DNA of 64,000 bases from JANMGV01 sp037440405 (lineage in GTDB: Bacteria; Planctomycetota; Planctomycetia; Pirellulales; Pirellulaceae), in assembly GCA_037440405.1 (NCBI GenBank), contig JBBIUE010000017.1:5248-69247 (forward strand), written 5' to 3'. Under the pieces are notes generated by a model, which was given only the letters and a program-made list of their open reading frames with translations, searched no databases and was not told the origin of the DNA. Positions 44,728 through 52,901 of this stretch are shown in pieces (position 1 is the stretch's first letter; each line of letters begins with the position of its first letter). The position numbers were made by a program, and so were the translations under genes.

Positions 44728-45282
44728 TTGGTTTCCTCTGCGATCCATTTGACGCGCGTTCTCGAAGAACAGGGATGGAAGTTTTGTTTTATCGGAGGTT
44801 TGGCAGTTCAATTCTGGGGCGAACCACGGAACACCATCGACCTTAATCTGACTCTCCTTTCTGGATTCGGAAAAGAATTGCCTTACATAGACTATCTAGC
44901 ACAACGATTCGCTCCACGCCGCGAAGACTACCGCGAGTTCGCTTTAGCAAATCGCGTGATTCTCCTGCGCGACGCGCAGGGCGTTCCACTTGATATTTGT
45001 CTGGGAGGCATGCCTTTCGAGTATCGGACGGTCGAACGTGCCGTACAGGTGTCAGTGACTACCGAGGAAACCATTCCTGTTTGTTCTGCAAGCGATTTAG
45101 TGGTCCACAAGGCTTTTGCCGGACGCGACCGAGATTGGTTCGACCTCGATCAGATTTTAATCCGCAGCAAGGATATCCTCGACTGGCGATTGATTGAATT
45201 TGAGTTGTTGCCGCTGCTGGAATTGAAGTCAGCGATCGGGAATTGGGACCGGCTACGTGCCATGCGCAGTGCGTTGAACTGA
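44728..45282 (+). CDS. Nucleotidyltransferase-fold protein (MNT/AbiEii-like), altered active site
   Basis: 184 residues. The N-terminus shows the polymerase-beta-type nucleotidyltransferase signature: CFIGGLAVQFWGEPRNTIDLNLTL, where most members have a D-x-D; here the second Asp is Asn (DLN). A later DICLGGMPFEYRTV supplies the third carboxylate region, and SASDLVVHKAFAGRDRDWFDLDQIL is typical of AbiEii/COG5397-type proteins. The start TTG 44728 is tentative, since the frame is open a few codons further. Such proteins act as toxins, antitoxins or modifiers of small molecules. Its place between neuB and neuC, tightly spaced, is unusual. The residue change may abolish transfer. Confidence 0.75.
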   Translation: MVSSAIHLTRVLEEQGWKFCFIGGLAVQFWGEPRNTIDLNLTLLSGFGKELPYIDYLAQRFAPRREDYREFALANRVILLRDAQGVPLDICLGGMPFEYRTVERAVQVSVTTEETIPVCSASDLVVHKAFAGRDRDWFDLDQILIRSKDILDWRLIEFELLPLLELKSAIGNWDRLRAMRSALN

Positions 45283-45296
45283 TCGAGTCAGCAATC

Positions 45297-46448
45297 GTGC
45301 GAAAAATTTGCGTTGTCATTACTGCTCGCCCTAGCTACAGCCGAGTCAAAACGGCATTGGACGCGATCCAGGCCCATCCGGACTTGGAACTGCAGTTGGT
45401 CGTGGCTGCCTCCGCGCTTTTGGACCGCTACGGAAGTGTCGTGGATCAAATCGAGAAAGACGGCTTCACGATCCGCGAGAAAGTCTTTATGGTTCTCGAA
45501 GGCGAGAATCCAACTTCGATGGCCAAGACGACCGGCATGGGTGTCATGGAGCTGGCTACGACGTTGCTCAATCTCAATCCGGATATTGTCGTCACGATCG
45601 CGGATCGGTACGAAACCATGGCGACGGCCATTGCTGGTAGTTACATGAACATCCCGGTTGCCCACATTCAAGGTGGCGAGGTTACGGGTTCCATCGACGA
45701 GAAAGTGCGCCACGCCGTCACGAAGCTCGCGGACATTCATTTGGTAGCTTCCGAAGACGCACGACATCGGGTGATCAAGCTGGGTGAAGACCCAGAGATG
45801 GTGTTCAATACTGGCTGCCCATCGATCGATCTGGCCGCCGAGGTCGCTAGGTCTAACGGGCAACCCTTCGATCCGATGAAAAAATATCGAGGCGTCGGTA
45901 AGGTATTGGATCTGTCGAACGGCTATGTCGTCGTGATGCAACACCCAGTAACGACGGAATACAAAGAGTCTCGACATCATATCGAGCAAACGCTGTCCGC
46001 AGCGTCGGAGTGCGGCCTACCGATATTGTGGTTTTGGCCGAACGTCGATGCTGGTGCCGATGGAACAAGCTCGGGGATCCGCGCCTTCCGCGAAAATCGC
46101 GATGCCTCGCGATTCCATTTTTACAAGAACATGGCTCCCGATGACTTTCTGAAACTCCTTCTCGGGAGCCAGTGCCTCGTTGGAAATTCGAGCGTCGGCA
46201 TTCGCGAATGCGCGTTTCTCGGGGTTCCAGTGGTCAATATCGGCTCTCGACAAGCGGGAAGGCAGCGAGGCCGCAATGTGATCGACGTCGACTATGACCG
46301 AGAACAAATCTTGAATGCGATCCGCACTCAAGTTCAACATGGACGTTACGCAAGCGATCCCATTTATGGTGATGGCCGAGCCGGCGACAAGATTGCTCAG
46401 GTGCTGCAATCCTGCCCCCTCCGTATCGAGAAGCGAATAGCGTACTAA
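45297..46448 (+). CDS. neuC: UDP-N-acetylglucosamine 2-epimerase (hydrolysing)
   Basis: 383 residues from GTG 45297, 14 bases after the previous stop; the length equals NeuC. The GT-B-like fold shows VVITARPSYSRVKTAL at the N-terminus, DIVVTIADRYETMATAIA, PVAHIQGGEVTGSIDEKVRHAVTKLADIH, and near the C-terminus VGNSSVGIRECAFLGVPVVNIGSRQ. It converts UDP-GlcNAc to ManNAc plus UDP, the first step toward sialic acid. In legionaminate pathways a homologue acts on a GDP- or UDP-linked diamino sugar. The ARPSY variant at the N-terminus differs from the TGTRAE form of classical NeuC. Confidence 0.88.
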   Translation: MRKICVVITARPSYSRVKTALDAIQAHPDLELQLVVAASALLDRYGSVVDQIEKDGFTIREKVFMVLEGENPTSMAKTTGMGVMELATTLLNLNPDIVVTIADRYETMATAIAGSYMNIPVAHIQGGEVTGSIDEKVRHAVTKLADIHLVASEDARHRVIKLGEDPEMVFNTGCPSIDLAAEVARSNGQPFDPMKKYRGVGKVLDLSNGYVVVMQHPVTTEYKESRHHIEQTLSAASECGLPILWFWPNVDAGADGTSSGIRAFRENRDASRFHFYKNMAPDDFLKLLLGSQCLVGNSSVGIRECAFLGVPVVNIGSRQAGRQRGRNVIDVDYDREQILNAIRTQVQHGRYASDPIYGDGRAGDKIAQVLQSCPLRIEKRIAY

Positions 46449-46455
46449 GGAAGTC

Positions 46456-47196
46456 ATGACGCACTCGCTACTGCGCGTACTTGGCATCATCACCGCTCGC
46501 GGTGGTTCCAAAGGGATCCCGCGAAAGAACTTGTACGAAGTTCGAGGAAAATCCCTGTTGGCCTACACCGCCGACGTTGCCTTGGAGAGTCGCTTAGCCC
46601 GGGTCGTTCTATCAACCGAGGATGGGGAGATCGCCGAGCATGGTCGCTCGCTCGGATTGGACGTCCCTTTCATGCGACCGACCGAACTGGCTCAGGATTC
46701 GACACCAACCCTTCCGGTGCTGCAAGATGTGGTTCGGCGACTGGAAGCGGAGGGCGAACAGTTCGACGCGATCTACACACTTCAGCCCACCAATCCGCTC
46801 CGACTTTCCAGTGATATTGACGGAGCCATCGCTCTTATGGAACGCACTCATTGCGATTCCGTGATCGGATTCAGTGACGTCGGTGAACGACATCCCGCTC
46901 GCATGAAGATCATCGATGAAGAAGGTCGCGTCATCGATCCTCCCTTTGCAGAGCAGTTCGAGGGACAGCGACGGCAAGATCTGCCGAAGTTTTACCTGCG
47001 TGACGGATCGGTCTATCTAACTCGCCGCGAAGTCCTCATGGAGCTGAATTCCATTAAGGGAAACGATTGCCGAGCATGGATCATTCCCGCCATGCGAGCG
47101 TTGAACATCGATGAACCGTTTGATTTAGAGATGTTCGAATGGCTCCTCAGCCGAAATCCGAGTCGCTATCCCGGTCACGCCGCCCATGTTGCTTAA
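46456..47196 (+). CDS. neuA: CMP-nonulosonate (acylneuraminate) cytidylyltransferase
   Basis: 246 residues. The CTP-binding start IITARGGSKGIPRKNL, then FMRPTELAQDSTPTLPVLQDVV, LQPTNPLRLSSDIDGAI, and RDGSVYLTRREVL near 185-197 are diagnostic. It activates the NeuB product with CTP in the cytoplasm. It starts eight bases after neuC and overlaps the following dehydrogenase by eleven bases. No esterase or acetyltransferase domain is fused. A sialyltransferase for transfer was not recognised by motif in this window; one may be among the unknown glycosyltransferases. Confidence 0.93.
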   Translation: MTHSLLRVLGIITARGGSKGIPRKNLYEVRGKSLLAYTADVALESRLARVVLSTEDGEIAEHGRSLGLDVPFMRPTELAQDSTPTLPVLQDVVRRLEAEGEQFDAIYTLQPTNPLRLSSDIDGAIALMERTHCDSVIGFSDVGERHPARMKIIDEEGRVIDPPFAEQFEGQRRQDLPKFYLRDGSVYLTRREVLMELNSIKGNDCRAWIIPAMRALNIDEPFDLEMFEWLLSRNPSRYPGHAAHVA

Positions 47197-48184
47197 AGCC
47201 GATTTGCATCCCAATATGACCGCGCGAAAATTGGGAAGATTGTTGATTGCGGAGTCGTCTGAGTTCTCGCCAAAAGCACTCAGTCTCCTCAACGAGCATT
47301 TTGAAGTCGCTTGCGAAGACTTTGACCGAGCTGGACTGCTGAACCGTGTGGCGGACGCAAATGTCCTCTGGGTTCGGCTTCGGAATCGAATCGATGCAGA
47401 AGTCATGGATCATGCTCCACACCTCCGAATGATCGCGACCAACACGACGGGGTTGAACCACATCGATCTTGAAGCAGCCGAGGCGAGGAATATTCGCGTC
47501 CTCTCGCTTCGCGGCGAAGTGGAGTTCCTCAAGGACATTCGAGCGACGGCGGAACTGACTTTGGGTTTGACGCTGGCGTTGCTGCGGCAAATCCCGGCAG
47601 CGCACCAGCACGTGATGGAAGGTAGCTGGGATCGCTACCTGTTTCGCGGAGTTGAAGTCTATCGGCGAACCGTCGGTATCCTGGGATACGGCCGCCTCGG
47701 CCGGATCGTCGCAAAATACTTTCAGGCTCTCGGCGCAAACGTTTTAGTCGCAAGCCGTGAACTCCAGTCAGACACGGTCGTCGATGGCTTCCCAGTCGTT
47801 GCGACCGACGATTTGCTGAGCAAGTCAGACATCGTGAGTTTGCACGTGAACTATGAACCTGCCAATCATCACATGATTGGTGTCGAACAGTTTCACCGCA
47901 TGAAACCGGATGCGTACTTCATCAATACTTCGCGAGGGGAATTGGTCGACGAAACGGCCCTGTTGCTCGCACTTGAGCGGGAGCAGATTCGCGGAGCAGC
48001 TTTGGACGTTCTCGATGATGAATACGCTGGAGTCGATGCGAGAAAAAGGCTCATCGAATTCGCACGGAGAAGCAATCGATTGCTGATCACTCCGCATATC
48101 GGCGGCAATACGGCGGATTCGACGCAACGGACCGAAGAGTTCTTGGCAGAAAAGCTGGTCGCCACTGTGCGCGTTGCAAGTTGA
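47186..48184 (+). CDS. D-isomer-specific 2-hydroxyacid dehydrogenase
   Basis: 332 residues. The NAD-binding GYGRLGRIVAKYFQALG lies at about 168-184, followed by NTSRGELVDETALLLALE and HIGGNTADS with the catalytic His, plus Arg in NTSRG. This matches phosphoglycerate/lactate dehydrogenase-like enzymes. No ACT domain follows, so it is not a full SerA. Overlap with neuA suggests a step in sugar-acid metabolism or provision of a substituent for the polymer. ATG 47186 overlaps neuA; ATG 47216 is a possible later start. Confidence 0.85.
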   Translation: MLLKADLHPNMTARKLGRLLIAESSEFSPKALSLLNEHFEVACEDFDRAGLLNRVADANVLWVRLRNRIDAEVMDHAPHLRMIATNTTGLNHIDLEAAEARNIRVLSLRGEVEFLKDIRATAELTLGLTLALLRQIPAAHQHVMEGSWDRYLFRGVEVYRRTVGILGYGRLGRIVAKYFQALGANVLVASRELQSDTVVDGFPVVATDDLLSKSDIVSLHVNYEPANHHMIGVEQFHRMKPDAYFINTSRGELVDETALLLALEREQIRGAALDVLDDEYAGVDARKRLIEFARRSNRLLITPHIGGNTADSTQRTEEFLAEKLVATVRVAS

Positions 48185-48233
48185 ACGAATCATGGGCTCC
48201 TGAAATAGGCGAATCACCGTTGCGCATGAACAC

Positions 48234-48294
48234 ACGGTTGTACCGTTAGTCCATAGCCGGCGCGTCGACAACCGGACGCTAGCGCGTTCCGGCT
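48234..48294. repeat. Two adjacent inverted repeats, REP-like
   Basis: ACGGT-TGT-ACCGT (48234-48246) forms a short hairpin. A larger imperfect inverted repeat follows: AGCCGGCGCG (48255-48264) against CGCGTTCCGGCT (48283-48294) with a TT bulge, enclosing the palindrome CGCTAGCG. It lies in the 194-base gap between the dehydrogenase and the epimerase gene. The GC-rich form resembles dispersed intergenic palindromes of Pirellulaceae as I recall them; copy number cannot be judged from one window. Confidence 0.55.
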
Positions 48295-48378
48295 GAAGAC
48301 AAATACCACGACGAACCAACAAAACAACATGAACCACACATCACACCATCAGATTTTGGAAAAACAGTAGAACCAGGC

Positions 48379-49425
48379 ATGAAGACGCTTGTTACAGGCA
48401 GCAGTGGATTGATCGGATCAGAAGCCGTCGTATTCTTCGACAGCATGGGATTCCCGGTCACGGGAGTCGACAACAACATGCGGGCCGAATTCTTCGGCGA
48501 CAAAGGGGACACGCGATGGAACCAAAAGCGTCTGCTGGAGCAGTGCCAACGGTTCGAGCATGTAACCCTCGACATTCGCGATCGAGCCGCCGTTCTCGAC
48601 CTATTCAAGAACGGCCAATTCGAGCTGATCATTCATGCAGCGGCGCAGCCCAGCCACGACCTAGCTGCCAAAATTCCGTTCGACGACTTTGATGTGAACG
48701 CTGTTGGGACGCTGAATTTAATGGAAGCTTGTCGCCGACATTCACCGGAAGCCGTCTTTATTTTCATGAGCACGAACAAAGTGTATGGCGATGGACCGAA
48801 CCATGTTCCGCTGGTCGAAAAGGAAACGCGGTGGGACTTCAGCGACCCGGCCTATGAACATGGAATCGCGGAAACGTTTTCGATCGATCGTTGCTTGCAT
48901 TCGCTGTTTGGAGCTTCCAAGGTTGCCGCTGATGTCATGGCTCAAGAATATGGCCGATACTTCGGCATGAAGACCGGCGTGTTCCGAGGTGGTTGTTTGA
49001 CCGGACCTTCTCATTCGGGCGTGGAGCTGCATGGGTTCTTGAGCTATCTCGTTACGCAAGCCGTTCGGCGCGGACCGTACACGATTTACGGTTACAAGGG
49101 GAAGCAAGTGCGTGATCAAATTCACAGTTACGACGTCATCAACGCTTTTTGGCATTTCGCTCAGCAGCCGAGGCCAGGCGAAGTGTACAACCTAGGAGGC
49201 GGCAAAGGCAATGCGGCGAGTCTTCTCGAGTGCGTCGACTTGATCGAAAAATACAGCGGCTCGCGCCCTGAGATGACCTATTCCGATCAAAACCGCACCG
49301 GCGATCACATCTGCTACTACTCCGATTTAAGGAAATTCCAGTCCCATTATCCGAGCTGGGAGCTCAAACACGATTTGCCGAGCATTGTTGAGGAAATGGT
49401 CACTTCGATCACGAAACGTCAGTAA
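48379..49425 (+). CDS. CDP-paratose 2-epimerase-like SDR with FxxxK motif
   Basis: 348 residues. NAD motif TGSSGLIGSEAVVFF, HAAAQPSHDLAAKIPFDDF, then FMSTNKVYGD, and RGGCLTGPSHSGVELHGFL are typical of the CDP-tyvelose/paratose epimerase group. At the catalytic YxxxK position it reads LFGASKVAADV, so Tyr is replaced by Phe. It follows the paired inverted repeats and begins a second gene group after the nonulosonate genes. Substrate is probably a CDP- or NDP-hexose. An upstream rfbF at 1711-2568 could provide CDP-glucose. Confidence 0.82.
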   Translation: MKTLVTGSSGLIGSEAVVFFDSMGFPVTGVDNNMRAEFFGDKGDTRWNQKRLLEQCQRFEHVTLDIRDRAAVLDLFKNGQFELIIHAAAQPSHDLAAKIPFDDFDVNAVGTLNLMEACRRHSPEAVFIFMSTNKVYGDGPNHVPLVEKETRWDFSDPAYEHGIAETFSIDRCLHSLFGASKVAADVMAQEYGRYFGMKTGVFRGGCLTGPSHSGVELHGFLSYLVTQAVRRGPYTIYGYKGKQVRDQIHSYDVINAFWHFAQQPRPGEVYNLGGGKGNAASLLECVDLIEKYSGSRPEMTYSDQNRTGDHICYYSDLRKFQSHYPSWELKHDLPSIVEEMVTSITKRQ

Positions 49426-49471
49426 GCCTTTCTGCATCCCGAACTATTCGTACGATTCTCGAGAGGCATCC

Positions 49472-50371
49472 ATGTCGCAACTTGAACTTCAAAACAACTT
49501 AAGCAAAACACTTTCGGAAGCCCCAAGTCGCGGAATGGAACTTGGTCGCCGACCAGAGATACCTTCGTGGGACTGGGAACCAAAACGTTCCTGGTGGCGT
49601 TCCATTTTAGAACATGCGAAGCGGCTATCGGTCGCTTGCAGCGATCGATTCTCGGCGGCAGAAAGACGATTAAAGACTCATCTAGTTCTCTGTGGATTTC
49701 CGCGGTCTGGAACGTCATTGATGCAGGCAATGGCGGAAACCGCTGTTACCGGAGCGAATGTGTTCGGTTTTGAAATGCGAGCGTTGCGCGTTGCGACGAG
49801 AATGCGCCGCAAGTATTTGAAACAGCCTCTGCTGATCACCAAAAGAACGAATGACATTTTCTACATTGACGACATTCGAGCTTTCTATTCCGCGAACCAA
49901 GTCGACGTAAAATTTGTTGTCCTCATTAGAGATCCTCGCGACGTTTTAACGTCATTCCACTCCAGCAAGCCAAATGAGTACTACTTGAGTCCAGAACGTT
50001 GGCGTTCACTTTACGAACATTACCTTTATGTGCGCGACCAACATGATGTGCTGGTGGTGCGATACGAGGACCTTGTTCGCGACCCTGACGCGATTCAAGA
50101 ACGATTGAGTACTCTGATGAACTGGGAGTTAAAGCAATCGTTTCGCGATTTTCATAAATCCGTTCCAGAAGGATTTGAAGTTCGTGGACTGAACGGCATC
50201 CGCCCAGTCGATACGAAGTCGATCGGTCGCTGGAAGCAATCTCAGCACCGCGAACGCATGATCGACATGCTGCTTGTTCTTCCTGAACTTCCCTCAGCCA
50301 TCGTCGAAATGGGATATGAAAAGGACGCTGCTTGGGTTCACGACTACGCGATCGCGGACCATCAGAACTAA
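49472..50371 (+). CDS. Sulfotransferase (first of three)
   Basis: 299 residues from ATG 49472 (GAGAGG upstream). The PAPS-binding 5'-phosphosulfate loop is LVLCGFPRSGTSLMQAMAE near residue 75. The 3'-phosphate-binding region is FVVLIRDPRDVLTSFHSSK near 150, and VVRYEDLVRDPD follows. There is no signal peptide; the first 60 residues are polar. It would transfer sulfate from PAPS to a sugar hydroxyl in the cytoplasm. It lies between the epimerase and a flippase gene, so its substrate is probably the repeat unit before export. Confidence 0.87.
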   Translation: MSQLELQNNLSKTLSEAPSRGMELGRRPEIPSWDWEPKRSWWRSILEHAKRLSVACSDRFSAAERRLKTHLVLCGFPRSGTSLMQAMAETAVTGANVFGFEMRALRVATRMRRKYLKQPLLITKRTNDIFYIDDIRAFYSANQVDVKFVVLIRDPRDVLTSFHSSKPNEYYLSPERWRSLYEHYLYVRDQHDVLVVRYEDLVRDPDAIQERLSTLMNWELKQSFRDFHKSVPEGFEVRGLNGIRPVDTKSIGRWKQSQHRERMIDMLLVLPELPSAIVEMGYEKDAAWVHDYAIADHQN

Positions 50372-50392
50372 ATTTGACGATTCGGCAACAAC

Positions 50393-51784
50393 GTGAGTGA
50401 ACTTTCAGAAGAAGAATCCATTTCGGAAACACCACCGCGAAAGGAGCGTAAAGGGCAGGCGGCGCGCAATTCGATTGGAACGCTAATGACCAAAGTGGTC
50501 TTATTGCCGCTGACGGCAGCCACCAGCGTCATCGTTGCTCGCTCGCTGGGCAAGGACGATCGAGGGATTTTCGCTTTCCTGCTTCTTTGCAATGGATTCG
50601 TTCTACCTCTGTTGATGGTGGGATTCGATGTCGCCGTCGTCTACTTCATCAGTAAAAAGGAATACACCGTTCGGGACATTGGCTTCACCTGCATCTGCAA
50701 TGGATTGTTGACCGGCGCGGTTTGCAGTTGCTTGATGTTTGTACTTTGGCAGAACGAATGGTTGGGTTCGGTGGCGAAATTAGTCGGTGCTGCCGAAATG
50801 CTTCCGATATTGCTGTTGCTTCCGTTCCAGGGAGCGGAGTTGATCATCAGTCGCATCCTCATCGGCACTTCGAATTTCAAGTTTGCCAATTGGCTGTTGC
50901 TGATATCGGAGGGCTTTCGGACTGCACTGCTGTTGCTGTTGGTGGGATGGCTCTCTCTGGGATTGCGTGCTGCCGTTTACATCGTTCTCGCATCGGAGCT
51001 CTTTCGCTTGGGGTGGGCGTTAATTGGACTTTGGCGAGCGCATTGTCCCGCATGCCGTCTGGACTTTCAATTTCTTTCCAAGGCTTACTCCTACGGTTGG
51101 AAGTCTTCGTTAGCAGTCCTGGCTCGCAGAGTGAATCTGAGGTTTGATCAGGTAGTATTGGCTGCAGTTGCGGATGCTGGATCGCTCGGTATCTATTCGA
51201 TCACCTTGAAGATCGCGGAATTGTTTTGGTTGATTCCCGATTCGGTTGGGGCTGTCATGTTCAATAAAATTGCAGCCGAAAAGGACGAGTTGAAGCGCAT
51301 TCAGTTAGTTGATCAAGTGCATCGATCCCTGATTCTGATCGTCGGGATAGCTGCTACGTTGGCAGCCATTGCTGGCTTTTGGATCCTACCACTTATCTTG
51401 GGGCCAGATTTCGAAGGGGCGCCATTGTTGTTGTGTTTGTTTCTTCCTGGAATCGTTGGGTTGATTTCCATCAAGGTAATCAGCAAATACTTTGGAGCGG
51501 TAGGCCAGCCGCTCACAGCGAGTCTGGCACAGGTATTCGGTGTCGTGGTTAGTATTCCGCTGTACTTGCTGATGATTCCATGGTTGGGTATGCAAGGGGC
51601 AGCAATTGCGAGTTCCCTCTCTTACTTTGCGGTTGCACTCATGGCAGTGCGAATTTACCGATCGCGAATATCGCCGACGAAATCCTCAATGTTTCGCATC
51701 AATCATCATGATGTCATTTGGGCCATCGATCAGGTTCGCTTCGGCTTCTTATCGGGACGTGTTCGCCGACCGGCATCCAACTGA
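50393..51784 (+). CDS. Polysaccharide flippase (Wzx-like)
   Basis: 463 residues starting at GTG 50393. A polar 25-residue N-terminus is followed by about twelve to fourteen membrane helices. The first has VARSLGKDDRGIFAFLLLCNGF, the family's early motif, and Arg/Lys residues occur in loops on the cytoplasmic side. It should export lipid-linked repeat units across the inner membrane. A second flippase lies at 260-1714; the two are not close in sequence and probably serve separate loci. It follows the sulfotransferase by 21 bases. Confidence 0.87.
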   Translation: MSELSEEESISETPPRKERKGQAARNSIGTLMTKVVLLPLTAATSVIVARSLGKDDRGIFAFLLLCNGFVLPLLMVGFDVAVVYFISKKEYTVRDIGFTCICNGLLTGAVCSCLMFVLWQNEWLGSVAKLVGAAEMLPILLLLPFQGAELIISRILIGTSNFKFANWLLLISEGFRTALLLLLVGWLSLGLRAAVYIVLASELFRLGWALIGLWRAHCPACRLDFQFLSKAYSYGWKSSLAVLARRVNLRFDQVVLAAVADAGSLGIYSITLKIAELFWLIPDSVGAVMFNKIAAEKDELKRIQLVDQVHRSLILIVGIAATLAAIAGFWILPLILGPDFEGAPLLLCLFLPGIVGLISIKVISKYFGAVGQPLTASLAQVFGVVVSIPLYLLMIPWLGMQGAAIASSLSYFAVALMAVRIYRSRISPTKSSMFRINHHDVIWAIDQVRFGFLSGRVRRPASN

Positions 51785-51850
51785 CGAGATGGGCATCCAT
51801 TCAGCCTCGGACCATTGGTCCCGTTGATCCATTTATTTTAGGAACCTTCC

Positions 51851-52768
51851 ATGAGCCTAAGTCCCATACGTTGGATTCGCCGCGCTGCTAGATCAGCAGG
51901 CTTCGAGCGCCCCTTGCGAGCTGTCTATGCAGCCTTGGGATTCGATCGCAGGAATCGCGAGAAGCAACAAGCTTCCGAGGCAGAATTTCAGGCACGGTAC
52001 GGGAATCGGCTCACCCATGAGGTCGAATTTCTAGGGCATAAGCTTGTTTTCACCACGGAAGATACTTATTCCAAACACTTCTTTTTCCCTAAGTTCGAAG
52101 GGAAGATCTTCGAAGAGCGAGTAACTCGGTTGCTGCTCGAAGCATTGGTCGGGAAAAAGTGCTTTGTCGACGTCGGCTCGAACTTGGGCTGGTTTACATG
52201 TTTTGGCGCCATGACCATACCCAACGGTGAAGTCCATGCCTTCGAATTGGACGATCAGAATGTGATGATTGCAAGAAAAAATGTCGCCTTGAACGGCATT
52301 TCGAATGCCACGGTTCATCACATTGCGCTATCTTCTGAGACCGGAACCGTCCGTTATTTGCGGAAGCCTACACTTAGTAGCGATGCAAACCGTATCGCTA
52401 CGAACGTGGACCTTCGTTCGGGGGGAACGTTGATCGAGGTTCCTTCCATGAAGATGGATGATTTCTTTGCATCTCGTTCAGTTCCTCCAGATTTGATTAA
52501 AATTGACGTTCAGGGAGCGGAGTTACAGGTACTTCAAGGTATGCGTTCAATCATCGCAAATCACAAACCTCTGCTCTTCCTCGAATTGCATCCGACGGAA
52601 CTTCCAGGATTTCAGGCGACCGCTGGTGATGTTACGCAGATGTTGTTCGATTGTGGCTACGAGATCGAAGAGTTGCCGGAAATGCGAGGGTCGGGCTCTT
52701 CCAAGGATGTTCGAGCCATCAATCGGAATACGACCTTTCGCGAAACAACCATGTTGATCGCGAGGTAA
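51851..52768 (+). CDS. FkbM family methyltransferase
   Basis: 305 residues. The SAM-binding motif KCFVDVGSNLGWFTCFGA lies near residue 100, followed by VHAFELDDQNVMIARKNVALNG and the FkbM signature DLIKIDVQGAELQVLQGM near 216-233, then LLFLELHP. FkbM enzymes O-methylate sugars or polyketides. The first 45 residues are basic and may form a membrane-adjacent helix. The start ATG 51851 has AGGAA upstream. In this locus it probably methylates a sugar hydroxyl. Confidence 0.9.
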   Translation: MSLSPIRWIRRAARSAGFERPLRAVYAALGFDRRNREKQQASEAEFQARYGNRLTHEVEFLGHKLVFTTEDTYSKHFFFPKFEGKIFEERVTRLLLEALVGKKCFVDVGSNLGWFTCFGAMTIPNGEVHAFELDDQNVMIARKNVALNGISNATVHHIALSSETGTVRYLRKPTLSSDANRIATNVDLRSGGTLIEVPSMKMDDFFASRSVPPDLIKIDVQGAELQVLQGMRSIIANHKPLLFLELHPTELPGFQATAGDVTQMLFDCGYEIEELPEMRGSGSSKDVRAINRNTTFRETTMLIAR

Positions 52769-52901
52769 GTAGCAATGTCAGGATGGCTGCCCAAGAATTT
52801 TGATGGAAGAGGGTGAGACCTCACCTTGACGTTGCTAAAGATAGCATTGCTAAAAAGCAGATGAGAACAATTTCATTAGCTGAGCTTTTGAGGGTAAACA
52901 G

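Noticed and set aside
47186..48184. Phosphoglycerate dehydrogenase SerA
   Set aside because: Only the catalytic and NAD domains are present, with no ACT or ASB domain, and the context is sugar biosynthesis.
52812..52825. Terminator hairpin (GGTGA/TCACC) before the PhyH gene
   Set aside because: The stem is five bases and is not followed by a U-run; genes on both sides are in the same direction and closely spaced.
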